A stretch of 64,000 nt of DNA, taken from assembly GCA_028583405.1 (NCBI GenBank), contig CM053248.1:27922769-27986768 (forward strand), in the 5' to 3' direction. Both the position numbers and the translations under genes were made by a program. The DNA comes from Pogonophryne albipinna. Taxonomy: Eukaryota; Chordata; Actinopteri; Perciformes; Artedidraconidae. Shown here piece by piece: positions 1 through 11,027 of the stretch. The first letter of the stretch is position 1. Each line of letters starts with the position of its first letter. Under the pieces are notes generated by a model. It saw only the letters and a list, made by a program, of their open reading frames with translations. It was not told the origin of the DNA and ran no database searches.

Positions 1-1813
1 CTTTTGAGCTGTTACTGTGAACCCCCTTGTGAACCACTCCTGATTGATAGCCTCTAACATCCCTCCTTTTGACACATGATCCAACCCATGTGTCAACTTA
101 GCAAAATGAGGGAAGAAATGTCTTGGGAGACATGGATTGGAATTTGGACCAACCCAGATGCTGGAGGTTGGGACAAAAACAGCCCCAGCAGCCTTCCACT
201 GAGCCTTCTCAACTGGTGGAGCTAGCTGCTGCATGGAAGTCAGTGATGACATTTTGTCAGTGAAGGAGGAGACAGGGATTTTAACAAATGAGTGTGCGTG
301 AGGTGCGAAAGGAATCAGAGCAGCTGCCTTTGCGGCTGAGTCAGCAGACGCATTTCCTAGGGAAATTGGGTCTGTACTGCTTGTGTGTGCGGCACATTTA
401 CAGACTGCAACTTCAGATGGGAGCAGAATGGCGTCTAGTAAGCCTGCAACCAGTACATGGTTAAGTACTGGTTTGCCATCAGATTTCAGAAATTGTCTAC
501 ACTTCCAAATAGCCCCAAAATCGTGTACTACCCTGAAAGCATAACGTGAGTCAGTGTAGATAGTCACAGTTTTGCCTTCTGCAAACGTGCAGGCTTCAGT
601 TAGTGCAATGAGCTCTGCTGCTTGTGCTGAGAGGTGGCATGGGAGTGGGCCGGAACGGAGTACAGCAGAATCTGAAACAACAGAAAAACCCACTCGATTA
701 GTGCCCCCTTGGTCGCGAGAGGCAGACCCATCAACATAAAAAATGAGGTCAGCGTTGGTCAGAGGAACGTCTTTTAAGTCCGGTCTAGGTGTGCTCACAA
801 TGAGAAGTTCGGCAACACAGTCGTGTTCGTCACCGTCTTCAGGCAAAGGCATAAGAGACGCTGGGTTCAGAGTGTTACATCGCTTGACATAAACATTAGG
901 CATGTCCAACAGGCATGTGTGATACCTAAGGTAACGTGCAGCAGAGAGGTGTGATGTTTTCTGTTCACAGAGGATGAGAGAAACAGCATGTGGAACTAAC
1001 AGGGTCAAAGGTGCATATCCCACAATGTCACGTGAGGAGTTGAGAGCTTTCTCAGCTGCAGCAACTGCACGGAGACATTTAGGCAGGCCAGCAGCTACAG
1101 GATCTAGCTTGGAGGAGAAATAGGCAACAGGCCTCTGTTTTCCCCCATGATCTTGAAGGAGAACTGAGGTCATACACCCATGTCGTTCATCCACTGCCTG
1201 AGTGAAAGGTTTAGTGTGATCAGGTAGACCTAGCGTCGGTGGGGATTGGAGAGCCAGCTTCATGTTAATGAAGGCTTCCTCGGCTTCCGGCGTCCATATG
1301 AGGTGATCTGTAGGTTTCAAACCAGTGACGTGCGTGATAGTACGAAGTGGCAATTCGATTGGAGAATAGTTTGGAATGAATGACCTGCAGTATGAGCACA
1401 TACCCAAAAATGTCATCATCTGTCGCTTAGTGACAGGTTTTGGCAGAGCAGCCAATGATGCAATACGCTTATCCGAAAGCGTTTTCCCCTCTCCTGAAAT
1501 AACATGACCCAAAAATGTAACTGTTCTTTGTACATATTGGAGTTTTGACAAACTGGCCTTGTGGCCCTCGGCTGCGAGGTGCATTAACAAAGCAATAGTG
1601 TCGGTTTCACATTGTTCAGCTGTGGGCGCGCAAATCATAAGATCATCAACATACTGTCTGAGTGCGGTGCCTTTTGAAACTTGTAGATAGGCCAAACTTG
1701 TACACAATGCCTGGTTGTACACAGTAGGAGATTCACAGTAGTCTTGACACAAACGTGTGAATGTGTAAGGTTTACCATAATATTCAAATGCAAACCAGAA
1801 TTGGCTGTCTTTG
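1..1813 (-). pseudogene. ERV pol, downstream part: RT, RNase H, start of integrase
   Basis: Downstream piece of the retroviral polymerase gene, separated from its upstream piece by the hAT insertion at 1822-3394. The reverse transcriptase catalytic YVDD motif is encoded at 1642-1653. The RNase H domain follows, with a YVDGSA motif near 720-737 and a downstream TDSRYAF-type motif near 540-560. The last 120 bases before the window edge look like the His/Cys zinc-binding start of integrase. No stop codon was seen by eye from 1813 to base 1. That is a long open stretch for an otherwise broken element. Function is known from the family; the copy cannot make a complete polymerase here because it is interrupted. 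Confidence 0.85.
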
Positions 1814-1821
1814 TGTACAGG

Positions 1822-3394
1822 CAGGGGCGCCGTACAGGGGTGAAAAGTTAGGACGATTCTAAGGGCCCGTGACTGACGGGGGCCCCAAAATGTTTAGAAC
1901 ATTAAGAAAAAAAATGTAAGTAACCTTTCATCAATCCTCAATAATTAACATTAATAGAACGTTATATTGATAAAGTACTCACTAAACTTACGATTCATTT
2001 AACTTATTTTCTTCCAAAAGTTAATTACCCAAAGCCTCTGTACACCCCCTTCTATTTACATGTAATGGTTTGGTCCTGCCTCCAAACGTGGTGCAGCACC
2101 GGCACTTGCAGAGAGTGAAAGCATGTGAGGAGGGATGCTAGTACTTAGCCTACGTACGTGTGTTGTACCATGTTTCAATGACTCAAAAAGTCAGGCTCTA
2201 AGAAAAGAAGAGAAAAGAGAGAAAGACAAGAGAGAGGGACTAAAGGGCGATAGTATGTCACCCAGTTTTTCACAAGAAAAGGTGTGGTCCATGAGTGGTG
2301 AAAATTAGTCTGTTAGCTAATATTTTTTTTTTACTAAGCTGACATTAAGTAGGCTACTGTTAATATCTTTACAGACAATTCAGAGGTTTTTCATTTCACT
2401 GCTCTTTTAGCTGACATTTAAAGGTGGGGTAGGTCATTCACTTCAGAAACACTTTTTGTTATATTCCATGGAATGCTCTTAACATCCTGATAGCAATGAA
2501 TATATTAAATGCTTTGACAATAAATACATACAAAAATTTCATCTGTGGAAGCCGTAGTACTGTAAAAAGCACGGCCAATCATCTGAGCCGGCCCGGCTAA
2601 AATAATTGGATGGCCTACCTGTCAGCCTTCCAACTGTGCACAAATCTCGTGCCCTCATTGGTCATGTGCGCGTTTGTGTGTGTTGGAGGAGGGGCTCTGT
2701 AAGGAAGTCTGAAGGAAGGAGCAGATTTTTTTCGGTTGTGTACTTTCAGATTCTAGCGCACTCGAGCTGGTTTCTCCATTCTTACCTACCTACCTTTTAA
2801 TAAATGCAGGCACATTTTTAGCAGCTATTCATACTAAATCAGTTGTCCCTCCCCCTGGTGCCAGGACCAACAGATCCATCTTTAGGCTCAGCAGCCCTGT
2901 CCCCCCATAATGCTGAACCTGAACCAGCTTTTCTCCCAACTGAAGGAGGTGAGCAGCATTGTGTTGATTGACATGCCACTTAACATATTTGAAGGGAGAC
3001 TGGAATACAAAAAATATATATATATCAAAACAAAAAGCTAACATCTAATTTTAATTATACATTTCAAACACAGTATTTTCCCACATAGCCAATGATCTAC
3101 ATAAAACAAAAAACTGCTTTTAGTCTATTTGGATGATGGACAGTTTGAAGCGTTGAGTGATCAGTCTGTATTAGGAAAACAAAATGTTAATCACCGACAT
3201 TTTGGTTATGATATTAATACTAATGTTATTATATTAAAGCAGGGGTGGGGAACCTCCGGCCCCCGCCGTATACGGACAGCTAGACCATTTGGTACGGTCC
3301 TCGAGGTAATTTATAAACAAAGTGGCCTGTGCATGGTGGTGGGGCCCAATGTGATATATTTTCATGGGGCCCAAAATCCCTGGCGGCGCCCCTG
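1822..3394. mobile_element. hAT-type non-autonomous DNA transposon inside the ERV
   Basis: The ends are perfect 11-bp terminal inverted repeats, CAGGGGCGCCG at the left and its reverse complement at the right. They are flanked by identical 8-bp direct repeats TGTACAGG at 1814-1821 and 3395-3402. The CAGGG-type end and 8-bp target duplication are hallmarks of the hAT superfamily. No transposase was recognised inside its 1573 bp. A second hAT-like end (CAGGGGTGGGGAACC) starts at 3240 inside it without a partner, so the element may itself be composite. A small open frame at 2829-3044 (minus) resembles nothing known to me. Confidence 0.88.
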
Positions 3395-3402
3395 TGTACA
3401 GG

Positions 3403-4956
3403 GACACTGAAAAATGCATTTGAGAGATCTATGACAGTGAAAAATGCTGCAGAGGCTGGAACTTGGGAAAGAATCAGATAAGGATTTGGAACGAGCGGTG
3501 CGCGTGCATGCACAGCTGCATTTACAGCTGCATTTTCAGCTTGGACAAATCTCCACTCGTCAGGAGGTTTGTCTCTGATCTTTTTGACAGGAAACACTGG
3601 AGTGCGTACCGGGGAATCGTTACACGGAATAATGGCCCCTTGTTTAAGCAGAGAGGTAAACACTGGCCGAATGCCATCAACAGCTTCACGTTTCAATGGG
3701 TTCTGGGGTTGATTTGGACGGAACGTGGACTTAGGAGTGATAACTACAGGCTCCGCAGAGCGAATCAAACCTACATCATATTTGTGAGCTGCCCACAGTG
3801 TTTGAGGCACTGTTTTTAGCGCGTCAGGGAGCTCAGAAATATGACTGAAAAATGAGAACTCCGGGCCAGATGGGCCAGGAACGGGGTTAACATAGTCATC
3901 ATTGCCTGTGAGATTCAGAGAACGCAGTACATGAACTGGGCAGTCGATGCTGTACTTAAACACGTCATGTGATGAGGAATACTTAATCAACGGGTCGTCT
4001 GTGCTAGTCCAATCAGTACTAGATTCCCAGTCTTTAACGATTGGACCCAAATCTCTCCATCTATCAGTGGGGTCCCTGGCTAGTGAAATGTGTGGGACCG
4101 CCCCTGGGATTTGATACAGCTTGTGTTGTGTGGGTGTGAGTGTAACAGAAATAGCGCTGCGCAGCGAATTCCAATACATAGTTTTAAGCATGAGCTCATC
4201 ATTCAAACATTCCAGCAGAAAACTCTCCTCATAGTATTTACACCGTTCATCAACCACGTTAGCAGTACAATGCAAATGAGAAGTCTCCATGAACACAGCA
4301 GGTGGAAAAACACGTTGATCAGTCAAACGCAACAACGCCTGAGAATCAGGATATGTCAGCAGCCATTGGTACACATTCAACAGTTCTTTATCATCAAATG
4401 TGGGGTTTTGAACCATCGATGGAGATGGCCGTCGGACTTTGAGACCCTCATTTGTGGAAATGAGGTCTAAGCCGAACCGGAGAATCAGATCTCTGCCCAG
4501 TAAATGTATTGGGCAGACAGATGATAAAAGAAAACTGTGTTTGACTGATGTGGGAAATGGATGACTGTCATCACCGTTATCTTTACACTGAAGTGGTACA
4601 GAAAACTTCTCCTTCACCGTTACCCCAGCCGCTCCTATTGAGTGAATAAATCTACCACTAAATTTGCAATCAGGCAAATCTGCCCTTTTTACCACAGAGT
4701 GGGTAGCCCCAGAATCAACCAGAAATGTAACATTAACACCCATGATAGCTAAAGTCAATGTGGGAAATTTCTTAAATGCTGTTTCAGTGTCATATTTCAA
4801 ATATGTACCATTTTCAACTACAGACATTTTCTCTAAATCTTCCAATTTCTCAATAGCCTGCATGATGTGTGTGTGTGTGTCACTTCCCTGGTTAGATGCT
4901 GCTGGCTGAATTTCCGTCTCGCTCGATTGGGCCCCTTCCTCCCCATCTGGTGTAGG
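3403..4956 (-). pseudogene. ERV pro-pol, upstream part: protease and start of RT
   Basis: Continues the gag frame after the stop at 4957-4959. The retroviral aspartic protease is recognised by its DSGA catalytic motif at about 4707-4719. A linker and the fingers region of reverse transcriptase follow, with a VIDLSNAFFSVPV-type motif near 3415-3455 that holds the first catalytic aspartate. The frame then runs into the hAT insertion. A methionine at 4863 is not necessarily a start, because this protein is normally made as an extension of Gag. A short HTHTHT stretch near 4865-4885 comes from a GT repeat. Confidence 0.85.
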
Positions 4957-4959
4957 TCA
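4957..4959 (-). other. Single in-frame UGA stop between gag and pro-pol
   Basis: The nucleocapsid-like frame ends here, and the same frame reopens at once and runs into protease. In gammaretroviruses an in-frame stop at this junction is suppressed to make Gag-Pol. Here the codon is UGA. Readthrough is inferred from the layout; no pseudoknot was tested. Confidence 0.6.
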
Positions 4960-5862
4960 GTCTGATTGTGAATGGCCCCGTCCTTGCTGTCCCCCTCTGC
5001 CTCCGCTGCCAGTGTTCTGTGGGCAGTCCCGGATCCAATGTTCAACACTGCCACACTTGAAACATCTTTCGTCGTTTGAAGGTCTTGCTTCTCGTCCTCT
5101 GCCTCGGAAAACCTCCTCTGCCTCTCCCTCGGTATTGTGAGCGGCCAGCATTCTGCGTGGCTTGCGCTGTGGCTGTGAGTCTGTTGAGGAAGGCATTACT
5201 GAGGTGTGTCCCCCAAACACCTGCTTGGTCCCCTAGGGCATCGGGTTTGTTTATCCCGCTGTTGTCCCGGAATACTTGGGCCTGATGGGGGTGGACGAGC
5301 TTGGAGTTGACGGGGAGTCTGTTGACTGCATGGCTGGGGCTTGTAGTGGCGGGGGAGGTGGTTGAGGTGGGCCAGCCGGATTGCCAGGGTTGTACGCCGG
5401 GGGAGGGAAAGGATACCCAGAGTCGAGGAGAGGGTCATTCAGGCCTGCAATGGAAGGATACAGAGATGTCTGGGGTTTACATGGTTTTGGAAATCATTTA
5501 TTTTCCTTCTTTCCTTCACATTCATCTTCAACCTTAATATTTTCTTTATTGCCAACTGCCTTCTTTCACGGCACTCTGCTTCATCCTCCCAGTATTTTAA
5601 ACACTTTCTGTGAGTGTCCAGCTCCTCTAAGTCTTTTTATTTTAATTGTATTTTTACCCTTCATTCCATCTTCATGTTCTTGTAATTTATTCTTTAGGTT
5701 CTTGATTTTTATTTTACTCAAAGAACCTCCCTTTGGAAATCCGAACATTTCCGTCCAGATATTTAATTTAGACAGACTGTTTTCACCATGTTTTGCTCGC
5801 ATGACATCCACAATCGGACCCTCAGGAGGATGTACTAGCCCCCTACTCTGCTTTGCTCCCAT
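4960..5862 (-). pseudogene. ERV gag remnant (matrix, proline-rich, nucleocapsid)
   Basis: Starts at 5862 with MGAKQS, an N-myristoylation-type start typical of retroviral matrix. That frame stops at 5581-5583. A proline-rich stretch (5196-5438) lies in a different frame. A CCHC zinc knuckle (CFKCG...HWIRDCP) at about 5030-5087 marks nucleocapsid and is back in the matrix frame. The whole region is only about 300 codons. Between the proline-rich part and the knuckle there is too little room for a normal capsid of 200 or more residues, so capsid is probably deleted. With a stop and a frame change this gag is dead. Confidence 0.75.
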
Positions 5863-6253
5863 AACAAAGTCTTTAAGTGTTACCTAAACACCTCGTGTTA
5901 CCAAAACACTATTTTTCACCCGTCGGTGATGTGATACTTGTTCCTCAGTACAAATCACCCAAAAACTGATCGTAAACCCTGGTTACGACGGATATACCAA
6001 ATATCCTACTTTCGAGCAGTCCCTCTCATAAATGTCATAGAGTTTAATTACGTTTAACTTTAAACAATTTAGACACTGTACATCTCACCGAGTATTGAAA
6101 GCCTTTTGAGTTCGTTGGATCTCGTGAAGTCAAACGGTTCCACCCCGGCGCTGGTCCTCTCGTCCCGTATGGTTTCTGTCGAGGTAGAGGAGAATCCGAG
6201 GATCCTGGAGCGACCACCAGCGTCCGTAGGTGTCCCCAATCGAACTTGCAGAG

Positions 6254-6271
6254 ATCCTGCCGACAACGCCA
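6254..6271 (-). other. ERV primer-binding site, tRNA-Ser type
   Basis: On the minus strand this reads TGGCGTTGTCGGCAGGAT, starting 3 bases after the LTR. It is complementary to a tRNA 3' end. From memory it matches the 3' end of vertebrate tRNA-Ser (acceptor ending CTACGCCA) at 17 of 18 positions. Confidence 0.65.
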
Positions 6272-6373
6272 ACTTGTTACGGAAATCTTAGACCTAGTCA
6301 ATACTGTGGAGATACACAGGTCAGAATGATCAAACAATAAATGGTGAAACAAACAGAGTTGTCTTTCTGGTTA

Positions 6374-6379
6374 TTTATT
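6374..6379 (-). terminator. LTR polyadenylation signal AATAAA
   Basis: AATAAA on the minus strand, about 80 bases downstream of the LTR TATA box, where the R region would end. Confidence 0.5.
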
Positions 6380-6457
6380 TGAAGCTTCAAAGACACAGGT
6401 CTCACAGAGTATAGGATAGTCTACAGGAGTGTGCGCAATAGTCACAAAATAGCAAAG

Positions 6458-6465
6458 CTTATATA
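6458..6465 (-). promoter_or_regulatory. LTR TATA box
   Basis: TATATAAG on the minus strand inside the LTR. It places U3 at about 6470-6759. Confidence 0.5.
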
Positions 6466-6520
6466 CAATATAGGGCGGGCAGACAGAGTTTCCTCAGAAA
6501 TCTGCTTTCACACGGATGTC

Positions 6521-6560
6521 TCATATTGTTATGGGAGTTCTCATATTGTTATGGGAGTTC
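6521..6560 (-). repeat. Perfect tandem 20-mer in LTR U3
   Basis: TCATATTGTTATGGGAGTTC occurs twice in a row (6521-6540 and 6541-6560), about 55 bases upstream of the TATA box. Tandem duplications at this place in retroviral U3 often hold enhancer sites; that role is inferred. Confidence 0.8.
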
Positions 6561-6759
6561 AAACTTTGTGTGAAGAGGAGTAGTTTCAACATAGTCTGCC
6601 AAATCAGCTCTGTGGCCTTGAAGCGCTTGGGAATAAAAACCCTCATTAGAGTATGCAGAGAAAACAGCACATATCAGGAAATGGTACAGTAGGGTTAGAC
6701 AATGCTTTTAGAAGCATTTGGTTTTACCATATAAGGTAACATAAGAAATTGCCACTACA

Positions 6760-8550
6760 GTGTGAGAGAGTGAGAAAGAGTGAGTGAATAAAAGAGAGAA
6801 AGAGATGGCAGATCTTGATGTTTTTTCCTTCAGATGTACAAATTAGATAGTGAATTCAAAGCTATGCTCTCCTAGTCCTGTGTTGTCTTTCAAAAGTTTG
6901 GTTTTATTAATTAAAGAATAGCCCGTTAACAGAACTTAAAGGATGAGACATTCTTTTCATCGTCTTTGTACGACATAGCCGGAATATATCCGATAAAATA
7001 AAAGACTTCAGTATGCCATGATCATAATTCATCATCTTTTAAGTATATTTATAGTACGGAACAAGCTGGATGAAGGTGTCTTTACTCAGAGCACAAGTTT
7101 AGTGAAACAACACCACCCTCTAGTGGAATTCACGCGTCAATGCAACTTTAAATGTGTCATCAATTTCTACCACTGTTAATACCAATTGTAGAAGAGCAAA
7201 GGATAAAACTAAAACATTACATTTAATAAATGACACATTCAAATGCAAACTGCGGACACTGGTGCTGTGTTTGCACATTAATTAAGTGAAAAGCTACTCT
7301 AACTGATGAAGAGTATTTTCATTAAGTTTAGTGAGTCAGGTAGTTGAAAGGCAGCATTGTAATAACTGATCAAACCTTCAAAATAATTGACCCTTCTTCT
7401 GTAAAACTGGTATGAAAAACACTGAATCATTAGCAAGCCAAACTGAAATTTTTGTGATTGGATTGAGGCGATTAAGTTTTAAAATTAACTTGGCAATTTA
7501 GGACTTTTGAGCTAAATAGACAGAAACACAGAAACCAATGGGTGAAAAATAAAAGGATTAAGTAAAAATAAATGTCATGTGTTTAAAAACAATGTCAAGC
7601 ACCGCTGATTATTTAAATTAAAGAGATACTATTGAAATAAATAAAATGGAAATATTAAAATTGGAACATGCAATGTCTATCCACCAGAGGGCAGACTTTG
7701 CTAAATAATATATAGTTTGGACTTTGCATTGCAACATTATAAAAAATAACCTTTTCCTAAAATCAACAACATCTGGATGATTAAGTTTGATGTAAACACA
7801 AAAAAAATTGCTCAATTTTAAAACGAACAAAAGCATAGAGAACGCTTTCTCTAAAATGATTTAACAACATGACCTCTTGTTCTTTTTGTTGCTTTTCTCA
7901 AAAATAGGGAATGGAGCTCTCTCATACAATTATATAATGCAGCGCTGACTACTTCATCCCTAGTGAATTCAAAACAATGTGACTAGGAAAAGTGACAACA
8001 AATTATTTGCATATTGTCTGCAGTTGCATCTGGCTGGCTGAAGAGGTTCTGCTTCAATGAAAGCCTCCAACCAACTTCAATTTCCTTGGAATTCACAAAC
8101 ATTATCCAAGCGTCTTTCATCCCTGTCAGTGCTGTATACAGTGACTGACAAGAAACTGGACAACTACTGTTGCTGAGAAAACTCCAGGGAATTGTCGATG
8201 TACAATTTAGCCTAAGTTCCCACTCTCTGTCTTAGCAATGTCTCTGTGTTGAATATTGACTTCAGTACTCCAAAAGTACAAATGACAGAGAGATCTGTTA
8301 GATACCATAATCACTCAGTCAACCAACTCAAGTAGAACAGATTTATAATGAGATTCAGAGGTGATGACGTTTGTCATTTTGGTTTAGAATCTCATCACAA
8401 CCCACAAGAACATCATAGATGATACTATAGGAGTAGTGATAATACACTGAACCAAGAGAACATCACACCAGAGCCTTCAGGTGGATGCTGTGTAGAAGGG
8501 AAGCTTATCAAATGAAATATGAAGAGCAAAAGCTGAAGCAGGTGAAACAG
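6760..8550. other. AT-rich spacer, nothing recognised
   Basis: No gene, RNA or clear repeat was recognised. It holds short purine-rich runs (6760-6800) and scattered AT-rich DNA. The open frames are short and look random. Confidence 0.5.
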
Positions 8551-8592
8551 CATGGTGTTACGGTGTATGTTGGAAGCAGGACCCAAATGCAG

Positions 8593-8770
8593 TTCTATAT
8601 CATATAAGGCTTCGCCCTTTAAGGCTATCGCTATTGGGTAATCCCCACTGCACGTGTGCAGCACTGACAGACTTATTCCACGCCCACCTATGACGTGGGC
8701 CCCACCTCCAGGCTCACTTCCGTATAAATAGGAAGTAGGCCTTACAATCCACTCCTACTTTTCTTCAGCA
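8593..8770 (+). repeat. DIRS left terminal inverted repeat
   Basis: Reverse-complement match to 14701-14899. It contains the shared block with TATAAATAG at about 8724-8732, which may act as the element's promoter. Confidence 0.8.
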
Positions 8771-8786
8771 CTCCGTTGCAGAAGCA

Positions 8787-9254
8787 TTGACAGGCAAAAC
8801 AAGTTCTTTTAAGAGCTACTTACTAAAAGAGCAAACATTCCTGGTTCCCCTGGGCCCATCCTCCCTCTCCTCCGGACGGGGGAAACAGGGTGGGGGCCCA
8901 GTGTCAACCCGACATATGAGTTACGACCGGAGCTCACTGTGTGAGTTTTGCCGGGGATTAGAGCATGCAAACGCGGCTCTCACTCCCCAGGTGTCGTGCA
9001 CTCATTGTGTCCGTCTCCCTCTGGCCCACAGGCAGTGGAGAGCGGACGCTCTCGCTGCTGCGGCCGAGGATGATTGGCTGGTCCAGGAGTTTTACTCTGT
9101 GGACCAAGCCCTTTATTTATTGGATCCGAGTGGCGGGCAGCAGTCAGGGATGACTCCTTCCCCTCCATTCACGGATCACCATGGGGTTCCCCCGCTCTGT
9201 CTCCCTCTCCTCCGGCGGGGGAGACGGGGCGGGGGCCCGGGGTCAGCCCGGTAG
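8787..9254 (+). pseudogene. DIRS ORF1 (Gag-like), N-terminal part
   Basis: Open for 155 codons. It carries a CEFCRGLEHANAAL...SCTHC motif around residues 52-75 that resembles the Cys/His cluster near the start of fish DIRS ORF1 proteins. In the family this is the putative nucleic-acid-binding Gag. The frame ends at 9254, and the element at 9436-10590 then interrupts the locus, so the C-terminal part is lost. The tail from about residue 120 is proline/arginine-rich and may be frameshifted. Confidence 0.6.
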
Positions 9255-9435
9255 CCGAGCCTAGGTTTGGCTGCCGGGCTGACGACGGGTCAACGGGTCC
9301 CTCTATCCGCCATCACGGCTCTGCCGTCGATAGGCGGTATTCTCCAGGAACTCCCGGAGATCATCGGAAAGGCAGCCGCCTAATGAGATCTCCCCGTTCC
9401 CCCGGTTCAGGAGAGCTCTCCTCCGGATGACTGAT

Positions 9436-10590
9436 GCCCCTTTCACACCAACGCGTTTTCAGCTCCGGCTCGGAGCTGGAGCCTGAAAAGTGCCGGTTTT
9501 TCCTGTTCACACCGCAGCGGCGCCGCCTCTTAGCTCCGGAATCCGGTTCACTTCCAGCTCCAAAAAATTGTCGGTCTAGAGGCAAGAGCTTCGGAGCTAA
9601 GAGGTGGCGTTGCTTACGTCTCTCTTACGTCGAGGCGTGCAGGAAACTAAACCCACCTCCCCTGAACATGGGTCGACTGTCATGCCTGCCAACAAGCAGT
9701 AGTGCTTATAAACACACTTTATAAAGTCAGGCAACACTAACCAGGCTTCGTGTGATTCTGTTTATTTGTACCTTACTTTGACCATCCGTTCACTGTTATT
9801 GATCATTGTGGAGAGAGGCAGACGTTTTGTTTTGTATTATAGCAGCTATCGGATGGAATCAATACATGGGCTGCACAGGTTGTCGTGTCTGACTATCACA
9901 AGTAGAATCATAATAAAAATACGCCGGTAAAATGTGCCTGTAGAAAACGGTTTATGCCACAATAGGATAGCAATAGCAAGTAGTCAGTTTAGCTTCGGTT
10001 GCTATGCTAACATCACCCATTTTATACCAGAGAAACTTTCATAATAGCGTTGTGATGCCAAACAGCGTCAATTCAGACTGACACACATTCACTTAAGGGG
10101 AACTGGGGATATGTATCAGCTGCTTGTGTGAGTCGGACAGTGAATACTTTAGAGCGGCCGCTGCAGTGTGAGCTAACCGGGAGCTAACGGAAGAATAAAC
10201 TCCCGTGGAAGAGCAGCCAGCACTGCAGCGGTCGGTAAATGCCGCAGAAACACATTAATAAACAATGAACCACGGCACTCTGGAGCAAAGTATAAGGTTG
10301 GAGAAGTCTTTATTTAATTTAATCTGGTTTCGTGTGATTAAAAGCAACACGATCATCGACCCAACGCAGTTCCCCGTTGTTGTTGTTGTTGTTGTTGTTG
10401 TTGTGAGCGCCGTAACGCCGTTGGGGAGCAAATCAGCGATGTAAACGGTGACGTCATGACGCAGCAGCGGCAGCACCAGTCGGGCTCTGGGCGGTGTGAA
10501 CAGAGCGGGAGCAGAAAAGGGAAACCGGAGCTGAACCAGAAAAGCTCTAGCTCGGAGCTAGAAAGGGAAAAGCGCTGGTGTGAAAGCCGC
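9436..10590 (+). mobile_element. Inverted-repeat element, copy 1 (inside DIRS)
   Basis: About 1155 bp with terminal inverted repeats GCCCCTTTCACACC (left) and GCGGCTTTCACACC (read inward from the right). It has a nearly colinear inverted copy at 37851-38972. Both ends are rich in AGCTCCGG-type short palindromic words. No transposase was recognised. The flanks end in AT on the left but AA on the right, so a 2-bp AT duplication is only suggested. The superfamily is not assigned. Confidence 0.85.
10376..10404 (+). repeat. (GTT)n microsatellite
   Basis: About nine to ten GTT units inside the inverted-repeat element. The matching site in the other copy (38038-38051) holds only about four units, so this run has changed length since the copies diverged. 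Confidence 0.9.
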
Positions 10591-11027
10591 AATAAAGCTG
10601 CATAAGCGGCTGCCTCACAGCCTGTCGGTTGTTAGGCAGCAAAGCTTACGGCTCAAACCAGCTGTCTTTAAAACCTGTCGGTTAATTAGACAGCCCGGGT
10701 TTGTTTCCTATATGTTACAGATGTGCCTCCTATACACACCGCCGCTCATTCCTCAAGCAGGTTTGAGCGTGAACCTCAATGTCCGTTTTACGAGTTTTCT
10801 CCTAAACGGCGACATGAGGAGAGCCGCTGTGTAATACAGCGTGTGGAGGTGCATAAGCCAGCTGTTTGTTACCTGTACGGTTAAACAGACAGCGGGGCTC
10901 GCCGTTTGAGCCGGCTGTAACCTGTTGGTTAGCGCGGCAGCGGGGCTCGCGGCACAAGCCAGCTGTAATTAACCAGTCGGTTATTTAACAGCAGGGCTTG
11001 ACGGTTAAACCTGATGCTCCTAACCTG

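Larger units (their letters stand above)
1..6759 (-). mobile_element. Endogenous retrovirus, class-I-like, 5' part
   Basis: Read on the minus strand, the order is LTR (6759-6275), primer-binding site, leader, gag remnant, protease, reverse transcriptase, RNase H and the start of integrase. The window edge cuts the element, so the rest of integrase, any env and the 3' LTR are not visible. Gag and protease lie in one frame separated by a single stop codon, which is the gammaretrovirus-like arrangement. A hAT element (1822-3394) interrupts the reverse transcriptase. Gag is broken and seems to lack a capsid region. The copy is old and cannot be intact. The class is inferred from domain order and primer type, not from a tree. 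Confidence 0.88.
6275..6759 (-). repeat. ERV 5' LTR
   Basis: About 485 bp from TGTAGTGG (6759 downward) to GTAACA (6275), next to the primer-binding site. It holds a TATA box, a polyadenylation signal about 85 bases further on, and a duplicated 20-mer in U3. The outer boundary is chosen from the TG start only, because the 3' LTR is outside the window and no target duplication can be checked. Confidence 0.6.

Noticed and set aside
2829..3044. A 71-codon minus-strand frame inside the hAT element.
   Set aside because: No recognisable motif; could be chance. Kept only as a note.
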